From assembly GCA_934650975.1 (NCBI GenBank), contig CAKUFW010000062.1:1-11219 (forward strand): 11,219 nt of DNA, given 5' to 3'. Origin of the DNA: an uncultured Collinsella sp. GTDB lineage: Bacteria > Actinomycetota > Coriobacteriia > Coriobacteriales > Coriobacteriaceae. The position numbers were made by a program, and so were the translations under genes. Under the pieces are notes generated by a model. That model saw nothing but the letters and a program-made list of their open reading frames with translations, did not search any database and was not told where the DNA came from. The stretch's first letter is position 1. Each line of letters begins with the position of its first letter. Of this stretch, positions 1-6,067 are shown in pieces.

Positions 1-143
1 GGGGCCTCGGGGGCGTTCGGCTAGCTGCGGGAACCGCCTATCCGCTCAATGTGTTCGGCTGAGATCGGAAATCAACCTTAAATGCACTAATATTGGAGAC
101 GCGATGTCTTGCTCTTACGGGCCTCGAACAGAATGGGGCGGCG

Positions 144-626
144 ATGGCTCAACCCAAGATTTTCCTTACGCGAATCGATGACCGCTTTATCTATGCACAA
201 GACATTGAGCAGTGGAATGAGGCCGTAGGCTCCAACCTTGTCCTGATCGTCAACGACGGGATTGCGGCGGATTCGCGCAAGTGGGCACCCATGAGGGTGG
301 CGGCGCCCGAGGGCGTTTGGACGCGGTTCTTCTCGGTGCAAGAGACTATCGACGTCATTCATACCGCAACGCCGCGCCAATGGATCCTGATCATGGTAGC
401 GTCGCCTGCGGACGCACTGGCGCTGGTTAAGGGCGGCGTGCCCATCACCAAGATCAGCATCGGTCACATGCAGGCAGGGGAGGGCAAGCGCTCCGCAACA
501 CCCGCAGTCGCCGTAGACGACGAGGATGTCGCAGCCCTCAAAGAGCTACAGGCGCTCGGCATAGAGCTAGAAATCCGCTACCTCCCCGAGTCCGACCCCG
601 ATCCCATCGACAATCTGCTCAACTGA
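144..626 (+). CDS. PTS EIIB subunit, mannose/fructose/sorbose family, lacking the catalytic His
   Basis: The 160-residue product matches the size and layout of mannose-family (PTS-IIB sorbose) EIIB proteins, cytoplasmic subunits that pass phosphate from EIIA to the sugar. The N-terminal active-site loop reads RIDDRFIYAQ (residues 10-19), where the family has R-x-D-x-R-L-I-H-G-Q. Tyr17 therefore replaces the phosphohistidine and Ala18 the following glycine. The rest fits: a VNDG segment at about 37-40, a K-x-A-P-like segment, a central strand with ILIMVASPADAL, and the terminal ALKELQALGIELEIRYLP. I start at ATG 144 because residue 1 then sits where family members begin; an in-frame TTG at 93 would add 17 unlike residues. 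The ribosome site is weak (GGGGCGG). It may be the last gene of a PTS operon entering from the left. Known: EIIB needs the His. Inferred: this copy is inactive, regulatory or divergent. Confidence 0.85.
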   Translation: MAQPKIFLTRIDDRFIYAQDIEQWNEAVGSNLVLIVNDGIAADSRKWAPMRVAAPEGVWTRFFSVQETIDVIHTATPRQWILIMVASPADALALVKGGVPITKISIGHMQAGEGKRSATPAVAVDDEDVAALKELQALGIELEIRYLPESDPDPIDNLLN

Positions 627-665
627 TCCCTCATACAGTGACAGCGAAATTGAGCTCTAGGCACG

Positions 666-700
666 AAAAAGCGCCCGTCGGCGGTGATGCCGGCGGGCGC
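666..700 (-). terminator. Rho-independent terminator of galM
   Basis: A 12-bp GC-rich stem (671-682 paired with 689-700, one G-U pair) closes a 6-base loop. On the minus strand it is followed by five T residues (670 to 666). It lies 28 bases past the galM stop. It has no T-run on the + strand, so it should serve galM rather than the EIIB gene converging on it. Confidence 0.85.
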
Positions 701-727
701 TGCTGTGCGATATGTCGCGTTGCGGGC

Positions 728-1780
728 TTAGTGCCTCATAAAGTGGTACTCGATCACATTGCTGTAGGGGTGACCCGGACCCACGATGCCCTGCGGGAAC
801 AGCGTGTGATGCGGGGTGTCGGGGTACATCTCGGCCTCGAGGGCAAAGCCAGCGCCCCAGCCATAGTTGGCGTCGTCTTTGGCATGCTCGTCGCCCAGCC
901 AGTTGCCGGTGTAGAGCTGCACGCCCGGGGCGGTGGTGTAGTAATCCATCTCGCGACCGGTCCACATCTCCTCGACGTGCAGGGCGCGGCGCAGATTGCG
1001 GCCGTACTGATAGCCGCCGATGCACAGGCAGTGATCGTAGCCACGGGCCTGCTTAATCTGCGGGTCGTCGGCCTCCATGCCGGGTGCGACGGGGCGCAGC
1101 TCGCGGAAGTCAAACGGCGTGCCCTCGACCGAGGCAATCTCGCCGGTGGGGATGTTCTGCTCGTCAATGGGCAGGTAGTGGGCAGCGTTGGCAACAAAGA
1201 AGTGCTCGCAGTCCATGCCGGCGTTATGACCGGCAAGGTTAAAGTACGTGTGGTTGGTCATGGACACGTAGGTGGCGCGGTCGCTCTCGCAGCCGTACTC
1301 GATGCGGAAGCGGCCCGTCGGCGTCACGGTAAACACAGCCGTAAACGTGCGGTTGCCGGGAAGCCCCAACTCACCGTCCTCAAGCGAGGTAGTCATGCGC
1401 ACGGCATTGTGGACCTCGTCGAGCTCGACGTCCCACACGCACTTGTGCAGACCGTGCTCAAGATCGCTGTGCAGGTTGTTGACACCCTCATTGGCCGGCA
1501 TATGCCAGTCCGTGCCGTCGATGGTGATCGTAGCGCCCGCGGTGCGGTTGGCCACAGGTCCGATGGTCGCGCCAAAGCAGGCGGGGTTGTCAAAGTAATC
1601 CTCGAGCTTATCGAAGCCCAGCACCACATCGCGCACGTTGCCGGGGATGTCGGGCACGTCGATGCCCAGTACGGTGGCGCCATAGTCCATAATGCGAACG
1701 CAGATCTCGGGCCCGTTGAGGGTGTAACGATGAACGGGGGTACCGCACGGCGCGGTGCCGAAAAGCTCGGAAGTGATCAT
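728..1780 (-). CDS. galM: Aldose 1-epimerase (mutarotase)
   Basis: This cytoplasmic enzyme interconverts the alpha and beta anomers of galactose and glucose, feeding the Leloir pathway or transport products into metabolism. The 350 residues match the usual GalM length. Family motifs appear in order: GPVANRTAGA (about 74-83), NNLHSD with His104, TNHTYFNLAGH with the likely catalytic acid His177, GYDH with Asp249 (sugar binding), and ALEAEMYPD with the likely catalytic base Glu315. I chose ATG 1780 because AGGAA lies 5 bases upstream; the longer frame to 1840 adds 20 unlike residues and has no ribosome site. It is divergent from the DeoR-family gene across about 205 bases and ends at its own terminator, so it is probably monocistronic. 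Control by that DeoR neighbour is an inference from position. Confidence 0.93.
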   Translation of the reverse strand: MITSELFGTAPCGTPVHRYTLNGPEICVRIMDYGATVLGIDVPDIPGNVRDVVLGFDKLEDYFDNPACFGATIGPVANRTAGATITIDGTDWHMPANEGVNNLHSDLEHGLHKCVWDVELDEVHNAVRMTTSLEDGELGLPGNRTFTAVFTVTPTGRFRIEYGCESDRATYVSMTNHTYFNLAGHNAGMDCEHFFVANAAHYLPIDEQNIPTGEIASVEGTPFDFRELRPVAPGMEADDPQIKQARGYDHCLCIGGYQYGRNLRRALHVEEMWTGREMDYYTTAPGVQLYTGNWLGDEHAKDDANYGWGAGFALEAEMYPDTPHHTLFPQGIVGPGHPYSNVIEYHFMRH

Positions 1781-1832
1781 TTGGTTCCTAACATCGAGGT
1801 ATTTCGGACAAACTGTAGCGCGAACAGGCGAG

Positions 1833-1884
1833 ATTATCACTACACCTCACTAAAGCAGGGGGTAATTTTCTCAAAAAAAGTGAT
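1833..1884 (-). promoter_or_regulatory. Possible galM promoter and operator repeats
   Basis: On the minus strand GATAAT (1838 to 1833) is a five-of-six match to a -10 box, 53 bases before the galM start; no good -35 box is visible. Overlapping and upstream of it, TCACTA occurs twice exactly 10 bp apart (1837-1842 and 1847-1852), and the inverted form AGTGAT lies at 1879-1884. Helical phasing next to a promoter suggests a repressor site, perhaps for the adjacent DeoR protein. This is inference only. Confidence 0.3.
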
Positions 1885-1925
1885 GAAGGCGCAGTTGTAG
1901 CGTTCATTTTTGGCCCGCGCGAGTC

Positions 1926-1934
1926 TGATATAAT
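1926..1934 (+). promoter_or_regulatory. Extended -10 promoter of the deoR-family gene
   Basis: TGATATAAT contains a perfect TATAAT preceded by the extended -10 TG at the right distance. The -35 region (about 1905-1911) is only T-rich, which an extended -10 can compensate. It lies about 50 bases before the GTG start at 1986, giving a leader of roughly 45 bases. Confidence 0.7.
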
Positions 1935-1985
1935 TTGTTCGATACTGTTTGAATTGGTGCGCGCAAGGAACAGCGAGGATTCATC

Positions 1986-2750
1986 GTGATTAAGGCGGAG
2001 CGACAGGACAAGGTTCGTCAGCTGCTCGAGGAGCAGGGCACGGTCTCGGTTAAGGAGATCTCGGATGCGCTGGGCGTCTCGGACATGACGATCCGCCGCG
2101 ATCTGGAGGAACTCGCGAGCCTGGGCGAGATCGAGCGCGTGCACGGCGGTGCCCGTAGCGCGCAGGGCCGTCCCCATGCGATGCTGCGTCACGAGTACTC
2201 TCATAGCGAAAAGCGGTCCAAGCACGCTGAGGAAAAGCTGCAGATCGCGCGCCGTGCCGTGGAGCTCATCGAGGAGGGCTCGACTATCTTTTTGGGTACG
2301 GGCACTACGGTGGAGCAGATGGCCTCGATGCTGCCGGCGTTTCGCCTGCGTATTGTGACTAACTCGCTTTCGGTTTTTAACCTGCTCGAGGAGCGCGAGG
2401 ACTGCGATCTGTGTCTCGTGGGCGGCATGTACCGCCGCCGCACTGCCGCCTTTGTGGGCCCCACTGCCGAGGACACCCTGCGCGCGCTGGGAATCGACGC
2501 AGCTTTTATCGGCGCGAACGGCATCCTGGACGGCGACGTGTCCACGTCTAACATGGACGAGGGTCGCATCCAGCAGCTCGCCTTTAGCAAGGCCGATTCG
2601 CGCTATCTCATCGCCGATTCCAGCAAGATCGGCAAGCGCGACTTCTACACCTTCTGCCGTCTGGACAACCTGGACGCTGTAGTATGCGAGCCGAGCATCT
2701 CGGCAGAAGACCGCGCCGCCATCGAGGAGCACACGCAGGTCATCTGCTAA
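1986..2750 (+). CDS. DeoR/GlpR-family sugar-phosphate-responsive transcriptional repressor
   Basis: The 254-residue protein has the standard two-part DeoR layout. An N-terminal winged helix-turn-helix (about 5-57) carries the family signature around VSVKEISDALGVSDMTIRRD and L-x-R-V-H-G-G. The C-terminal DeoRC sensor domain (about 75-235) shows FLGTGTT (102-108), which binds the effector's phosphate in relatives, then VTNS, VGG, GANGI and the D-x-S-K-x-G motif near 211-216. The start is GTG with GAGGA 6 bases upstream. Such proteins repress sugar genes until a phosphorylated intermediate binds. Divergence from galM suggests galM and itself as targets; the effector cannot be read from sequence. 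Its stop codon is immediately followed by the stop codon of the convergent AlbA_2 gene, so no terminator fits between them. Confidence 0.92.
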   Translation: MIKAERQDKVRQLLEEQGTVSVKEISDALGVSDMTIRRDLEELASLGEIERVHGGARSAQGRPHAMLRHEYSHSEKRSKHAEEKLQIARRAVELIEEGSTIFLGTGTTVEQMASMLPAFRLRIVTNSLSVFNLLEEREDCDLCLVGGMYRRRTAAFVGPTAEDTLRALGIDAAFIGANGILDGDVSTSNMDEGRIQQLAFSKADSRYLIADSSKIGKRDFYTFCRLDNLDAVVCEPSISAEDRAAIEEHTQVIC

Positions 2751-4007
2751 CTAGCGCAACAGGCGATACTTCTGCCCCCTGCCGGTGCCTTCAACTGTCG
2801 CCAGGCCTGTCTCAACGAGTTTTTTGAGGATGCGAAGCAGCTTCGAGCGGCTAAAGGTAACTTTGGCCGCAAGCTCGCTTGTCGATTGAGGGTGTACTCC
2901 ACTCAGCAGTCCGAATACGGTAAGTTCGTCGCCTTCGAGCCCGGGGTTATCCATGAGTAGGGGAAGCGTGACCACAATGGCGTTATCCGATACTTGAAAA
3001 CGAGGCTTTTTGATGCTGTCTTTATAGGTGTCTCGAATTCGCATAATGCCCGTTCCGAATGCCTCGATAAGGCCTAGGCGCAAAAAGACTTCGGCAAGAA
3101 TACGATTGCGTCTAACGGACAGCATGTCGGACAGGTATTCATCGACAGTCATGCTTGCTGGCAAGCCGCCGGGCGAGGCAACTTCCACGCGGTCGTCGAA
3201 CATCGAGATGCGAATGTGCGCGGGTACATCCCAAGTCCTGTGAACGATTGCATTGGTAATGGCCTCGCGGAATGCTTCGAGCGGAATGAGCTCCTTGCGG
3301 ATGCGTTCCATGCCCTTGATTTCTTCGTAGCAGTACTGAGCTTCAAATAGCTCAAGAGCGCCGTCAATCTCCGTTAAAACCGATGCATGTTCGAGAGTTT
3401 TGCGCTGCTTAATGAGGTTGATGGTGTTGCCAAACACCGCCATGTCGATACCTGGGAAATCGTTCTCGTCCGCGAGCAGTTCTGCCGCGTTGTTGTAGGT
3501 TCCGGTCTCATCAAGCAGGCCGAGGGTTTTGAGAGTGTCGGTTGTGAACGACTGAAGAGAAAGCTTTGCTGTTAGGCGATTCTCTAAAACGGTGAAAGAT
3601 AGATCTTGCTTGCTTGCCGGGAGCTGTTCAAAGGAGAGGTTTTGACCCTCGAGCATGAGGCGTGAAAGACCTAGGTTATCAACTGGTATGGTCGCGGTGT
3701 CATTGCGCTTGTACGCCTTTGAGCGGTATAGGTAAGGCTTCGACCTGCCGGGAAAGACCGTAAGCTCTACAGTTGCATCGGGCTCGTTGATTTTTAAGGA
3801 GTAATCAGGCTGGGGGATGATCGAATCGTTAATCTTGTTTTCGATATCCAGGCAGGTCTGCTTGGGGTCATCGAGGCCAACGGTTTCTCCGTCGTCGTTA
3901 ATTCCAAATAGAACGCGTCCTCCCGTGCTGTTCGCATAAGCGGAGACGGTTTTAAGGAACGAATTGGTGACGCGTTCCTTGAATTCAAGATCTTTGGATT
4001 CTTGCAT
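2751..4007 (-). CDS. AlbA_2 (Schlafen-like) domain, ATP-binding-like, winged-helix regulator (COG2865 type)
   Basis: The 418 residues follow the COG2865 layout. An N-terminal AlbA_2 domain (about 1-118) carries LEFKERV, then SAYANSTGGRVLFGINDDGETVG. A middle linker follows, then a C-terminal GHKL/HATPase_c_4-like region (about 242-350) with EAFREAITNAIVHRTW, DDRVEVASPGGLP and FGTGI. A winged-helix segment ends the protein (about 358-416, TSELAAKVTFSRSKLLRILKKL). These proteins are annotated as predicted transcriptional regulators; their true substrate is mostly unknown. ATG 4007 has GGAG 7 bases upstream and gives the expected N-terminus. The gene seems less GC-rich than the lac genes beside it, which may mean separate acquisition. 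Its upstream region carries nine related 12-mers, making autoregulation a reasonable inference. A role as the antitoxin-like or defence-linked kind of AlbA_2 protein is possible but unsupported here. Confidence 0.85.
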   Translation of the reverse strand: MQESKDLEFKERVTNSFLKTVSAYANSTGGRVLFGINDDGETVGLDDPKQTCLDIENKINDSIIPQPDYSLKINEPDATVELTVFPGRSKPYLYRSKAYKRNDTATIPVDNLGLSRLMLEGQNLSFEQLPASKQDLSFTVLENRLTAKLSLQSFTTDTLKTLGLLDETGTYNNAAELLADENDFPGIDMAVFGNTINLIKQRKTLEHASVLTEIDGALELFEAQYCYEEIKGMERIRKELIPLEAFREAITNAIVHRTWDVPAHIRISMFDDRVEVASPGGLPASMTVDEYLSDMLSVRRNRILAEVFLRLGLIEAFGTGIMRIRDTYKDSIKKPRFQVSDNAIVVTLPLLMDNPGLEGDELTVFGLLSGVHPQSTSELAAKVTFSRSKLLRILKKLVETGLATVEGTGRGQKYRLLR

Positions 4008-4032
4008 CGTGGTGCTCCGTTTCGCCTCAATT

Positions 4033-4147
4033 TGACGTGAGAAATGACACGTAAAATTTTACACGTCATTTTGCGCGTCAAAAATATGACAGAAAAAAAT
4101 TTGCGCGTCATTTTACGTGTCAACGTGACACGAAATGACGCGCAAAT
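4033..4147. repeat. Cluster of nine TGAC-type 12-mers upstream of the AlbA_2 gene (candidate operator array)
   Basis: Within 115 bases the half-site TGACRYGYAAAA occurs nine times. On the + strand it starts at 4033, 4045, 4087, 4126 and 4136. On the minus strand its 5' end lies at 4068, 4080, 4110 and 4122. The exact form TGACGCGCAAA recurs at 4080(-), 4110(-) and 4136(+), and TGACACGTAAAA at 4045(+) and 4122(-). The site at 4087 is the weakest. The pair 4045(+)/4068(-) is head-to-head around a perfect GTAAAATTTTAC core. The cluster starts 26 bases before the AlbA_2 start codon and covers where its promoter must be; several TTGACG/ATGACG stretches could double as -35 boxes. The AT-rich spacers stand out from the GC-rich surroundings. 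Confidence 0.85.
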
Positions 4148-4217
4148 AGGGATTCAGGCGCGCTCGGAAGATTGACGGAGTTTGTAGGCCCGTGGATTGG
4201 TTGAGTCAACGCACGGG

Positions 4218-4296
4218 GTTTTCGCATGCTCGAACATACTTTCGGTATCATACCAACATAAAATGATACCGAAAGTATGTTCGTGACACCGAAAAC
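4218..4296. repeat. Large inverted repeat, 21-bp perfect core with 34-nt arms
   Basis: The left core 4231-4251 and right core 4263-4283 are perfect 21-bp inverted copies around an 11-base AT-rich loop. Beyond a 6-by-6-base unpaired bulge, a further 7 bp (GTTTTCG 4218-4224 and CGAAAAC 4290-4296) pairs. Just to the left, CCCGTG (4189-4194) and CACGGG (4212-4217) flank the palindrome GTTGAGTCAAC (4200-4210), so the whole 4189-4296 stretch is highly foldable. It lies between the AlbA_2 gene and lacG1, with no T-run making it a simple terminator. It could be a miniature repeat element, a structured RNA or a protein site; the sequence alone does not decide. Confidence 0.8.
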
Positions 4297-4349
4297 TCGA
4301 GCCTGCGTTCCATAACTGCTTGGAAAGAGTGGATTCCGCCATCTAACTG

Positions 4350-4485
4350 TCTCAATCTGTAACAACTGGACGGCAAAAACCGGTCTAGATGTTATGGATT
4401 GAGATGTTCCGGCTCGGGCTGTGACCTTTGTCTTGATCTGTAACATGTAGGACCGAAAAACTCGGCTAGATGTTACAGATCGAGA
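4350..4485 (+). repeat. Palindromic-unit array 1 (two 55-nt units)
   Basis: Two units of exactly 55 nt (4350-4404 and 4431-4485) start 81 bases apart. Each has a 15-nt left arm (like TCTCGATCTGTAACA), a 25-nt centre and a 15-nt right arm (like TGTTACAGATCGAGA) that pair along their whole length. The centre also pairs partly, around an A-rich loop. Both are in the same orientation as the four units at 9152-9448. The array lies just beyond the lacG1 terminator. The unit at 4431-4485 differs from the lacG2-proximal unit at 9394-9448 by only about five bases, and both continue with CAAACG. No terminal target duplications or transposase are visible. Confidence 0.9.
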
Positions 4486-4507
4486 CAAACGCATGGTGCG
4501 GCCGGAC

Positions 4508-4548
4508 AAAAAGGCCGCATGCGAACCCGTGGGGATTCGTATGCGGCC
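4508..4548 (-). terminator. Rho-independent terminator of the lacE1-lacG1 operon
   Basis: A 13-bp stem (4513-4525 with 4536-4548, one G-U-type pair) encloses a 10-base loop. On the minus strand it is followed by TTTTTG (4512 to 4507). It begins 22 bases past the lacG1 stop. A second GCGGCC at 4498-4503 could compete for the stem's 4513-4518 side. Confidence 0.88.
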
Positions 4549-4570
4549 GACAGGGGATACGCGGCTGAAG

Positions 4571-5992
4571 TTAGGCCATGAGCAGGCCGGTCTCCGCGAC
4601 GTTCTTGTACCAGTACGCGCTCGCCTTGGGATAGCGCTTCTGGGTCTCAAAGTCGATGTAGAACAGGCCATAGCGCTTGTTGTAGCCGTTGGTCCAGGAG
4701 AACTGGTCCTGCAGCGACCACACAAAGTAGCCGTCGACGTTCACGCCGCCGTCGATCGCCTTGAGGATCCACGCGAGATGCTGGCGCATGTAGTCGATGC
4801 GAGGGGCGTCGTCGATAAAGCCGTCCTCGAAGTCGTCCTTATAGCCCATGCCGTTCTCGGTGATGTAAATCTTCTTGTAGTTGGGGTAATCGTTCTTAAT
4901 GCGGAGCAGCAGATCGTACAGGCCCTCGGGATAGATAATCCAGTCCCAATCGGTGGTGGGTACGCCTTCGCGCACGCATGACTCACCAACGCCCTTGAGG
5001 AACCAGCGCGAAGAGCCCTTGTCGCCAGTGCCATTGTGGTTGATGTCGTTTTCGCCCTCGGCGGCACGCAGGAACTGGCACTTGTAGGTGTTGACGCCCA
5101 GGCAATCGTTGTAGGGGAGCGCGGCGGTCAGCGCGGCGATGTCCTCGTCGCGGACGTCGAGCTCGCCGCCGGCGATATGGGCCAGCTTGGTCGCAGCCTC
5201 CATGGTGTCGGCTGCATAGTGGCCGCGGAAGGTGGCGTCGAGCACCCAGCGGTTGTTGATGACGTCGGCCATGCGAGCTGCCTCGCAGTCGGCGGCGTTG
5301 TTGGGGTCGAGGGGATACTTGGGCTCCAGGTTCTGGACAATGCCGATCTCGCCCTCAAAGCCGCCCTCGTGGAAGGCGACGACAGCCTTGGCGTGGGCCA
5401 CCATCATGTTGTGCATGAGCTGGAAGGCCTTGTCCAGGCGATACTTCTCGCCGTGCGGCCAGTTGCCGACGATAAAGCTGCCCTCGGCGGTCGCGGGAAT
5501 CTCGTTAAAGGTAAACCAGTGCTTGACCTCGGTGAACTCGGCAAAGCAGAACTTGGCGTACTCGACGAAGGCATCGATGGTCGCGCGCGTCAAGAAGCCC
5601 TCGCCGCCGTCCTGGTAGAAGGCCTCGGGCGTATCGAAGTGGTCGAGCGTGACATAGGGGATAACGCCAGCTTTGTTGCAGGTGGCAAAAAGCTCGTGAT
5701 AGAAGGCGACGCCCTCGGGGTTAATCTCGCCGGTGCCGTTGGGGAAGATACGGCTCCAAGCGATGGAGACGCGAATACCGTTGATGCCGAAGCGCTGGCA
5801 CAAGTCGATATCGACCGGATACTTGTTGTAGAAATCGCTTGCGGGGTCGGGGGAGAAGCGACCCTGAGCAGCCAGGAAATCGTCCCAGGGCACTTTGCCC
5901 TTGCCGTGCGTGCGGGTCTCGCCTTCAACCTGGTAAGCGGCGGTGGCGCCGCCAAACACAAAGCCGTCGGGGAACTGCATGGGATTGGTCAT
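4571..5992 (-). CDS. lacG: 6-phospho-beta-galactosidase, GH1 (copy 1)
   Basis: This cytoplasmic glycosidase hydrolyses 6-phospho-beta-galactosides, such as lactose 6-phosphate, delivered by a PTS. The 473-residue product covers the full GH1 barrel. The acid/base is Glu164 in TFNEI and the nucleophile is Glu379 in YITENGMGY. The phosphate and galactose-binding loop FSWTNGYNKRYG (431-442) keeps the residues known from Lactococcus LacG: Ser432, Trp433, Lys439 and Tyr441. The Trp distinguishes LacG from 6-phospho-beta-glucosidases, which usually have a small or aliphatic residue there. ATG 5992 has AGGA 8 bases upstream. The gene follows lacE1 by 75 bases with an intervening hairpin and no promoter I can see, so the two are probably one transcript. 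It is a close paralogue of the gene at 9564-11003. The exact natural substrate (lactose or another beta-galactoside) is not decided by sequence. Confidence 0.93.
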   Translation of the reverse strand: MTNPMQFPDGFVFGGATAAYQVEGETRTHGKGKVPWDDFLAAQGRFSPDPASDFYNKYPVDIDLCQRFGINGIRVSIAWSRIFPNGTGEINPEGVAFYHELFATCNKAGVIPYVTLDHFDTPEAFYQDGGEGFLTRATIDAFVEYAKFCFAEFTEVKHWFTFNEIPATAEGSFIVGNWPHGEKYRLDKAFQLMHNMMVAHAKAVVAFHEGGFEGEIGIVQNLEPKYPLDPNNAADCEAARMADVINNRWVLDATFRGHYAADTMEAATKLAHIAGGELDVRDEDIAALTAALPYNDCLGVNTYKCQFLRAAEGENDINHNGTGDKGSSRWFLKGVGESCVREGVPTTDWDWIIYPEGLYDLLLRIKNDYPNYKKIYITENGMGYKDDFEDGFIDDAPRIDYMRQHLAWILKAIDGGVNVDGYFVWSLQDQFSWTNGYNKRYGLFYIDFETQKRYPKASAYWYKNVAETGLLMA

Positions 5993-6026
5993 GAGTCATC
6001 CTTTCCGTGGGATACGAATAGGGAGA

Positions 6027-6053
6027 GGTGCCCGAACTGGGGATCCGGGCACC
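6027..6053 (-). promoter_or_regulatory. Intercistronic hairpin between lacE1 and lacG1
   Basis: A perfect 8-bp GC-rich stem (6027-6034 with 6046-6053) closes an 11-base loop in the 75-base gap between lacE1 and lacG1. No T-run follows on the minus strand, so it is not an obvious terminator. It may protect the lacE1 3' end or alter the lacE:lacG ratio. A hairpin of the same stem length sits in the same place in the second module (11030-11057). Confidence 0.6.
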
Positions 6054-6067
6054 AGCAGAGGGAGGAA

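Noticed and set aside
3..62. End of an upstream coding region (a 19-codon frame to TGA at 60-62)
   Set aside because: Too short to recognise, and another frame stops at 22-24. An upstream PTS gene is plausible, but nothing here supports it.
93..143. TTG start at 93 for the EIIB gene
   Set aside because: The added 17 residues do not resemble the family and no ribosome site precedes the TTG. The GGAG at 95-98 instead faces an out-of-frame ATG at 103 that stops at 180.
638..1900. 420-codon open frame on the + strand opposite galM
   Set aside because: Antisense to galM with all catalytic motifs on the minus strand; it also runs through the galM terminator and promoter.
3794..4123. 109-codon frame on the minus strand reading MTRKMTRKFF at its start
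   Set aside because: Its N-terminal half is just the TGAC-repeat cluster translated, and the rest overlaps the AlbA_2 gene out of frame.
4154..4342. 62-codon small gene on the minus strand
   Set aside because: No ribosome site, and much of it is the translation of the large inverted repeat. It could be revisited if the frame is conserved among multiple copies of that element.
4120..4725. 201-codon frame on the minus strand through the lacG1 3' end
   Set aside because: Overlaps lacG1 out of frame, its terminator, the palindromic units and the inverted repeat; it has no protein-like character.
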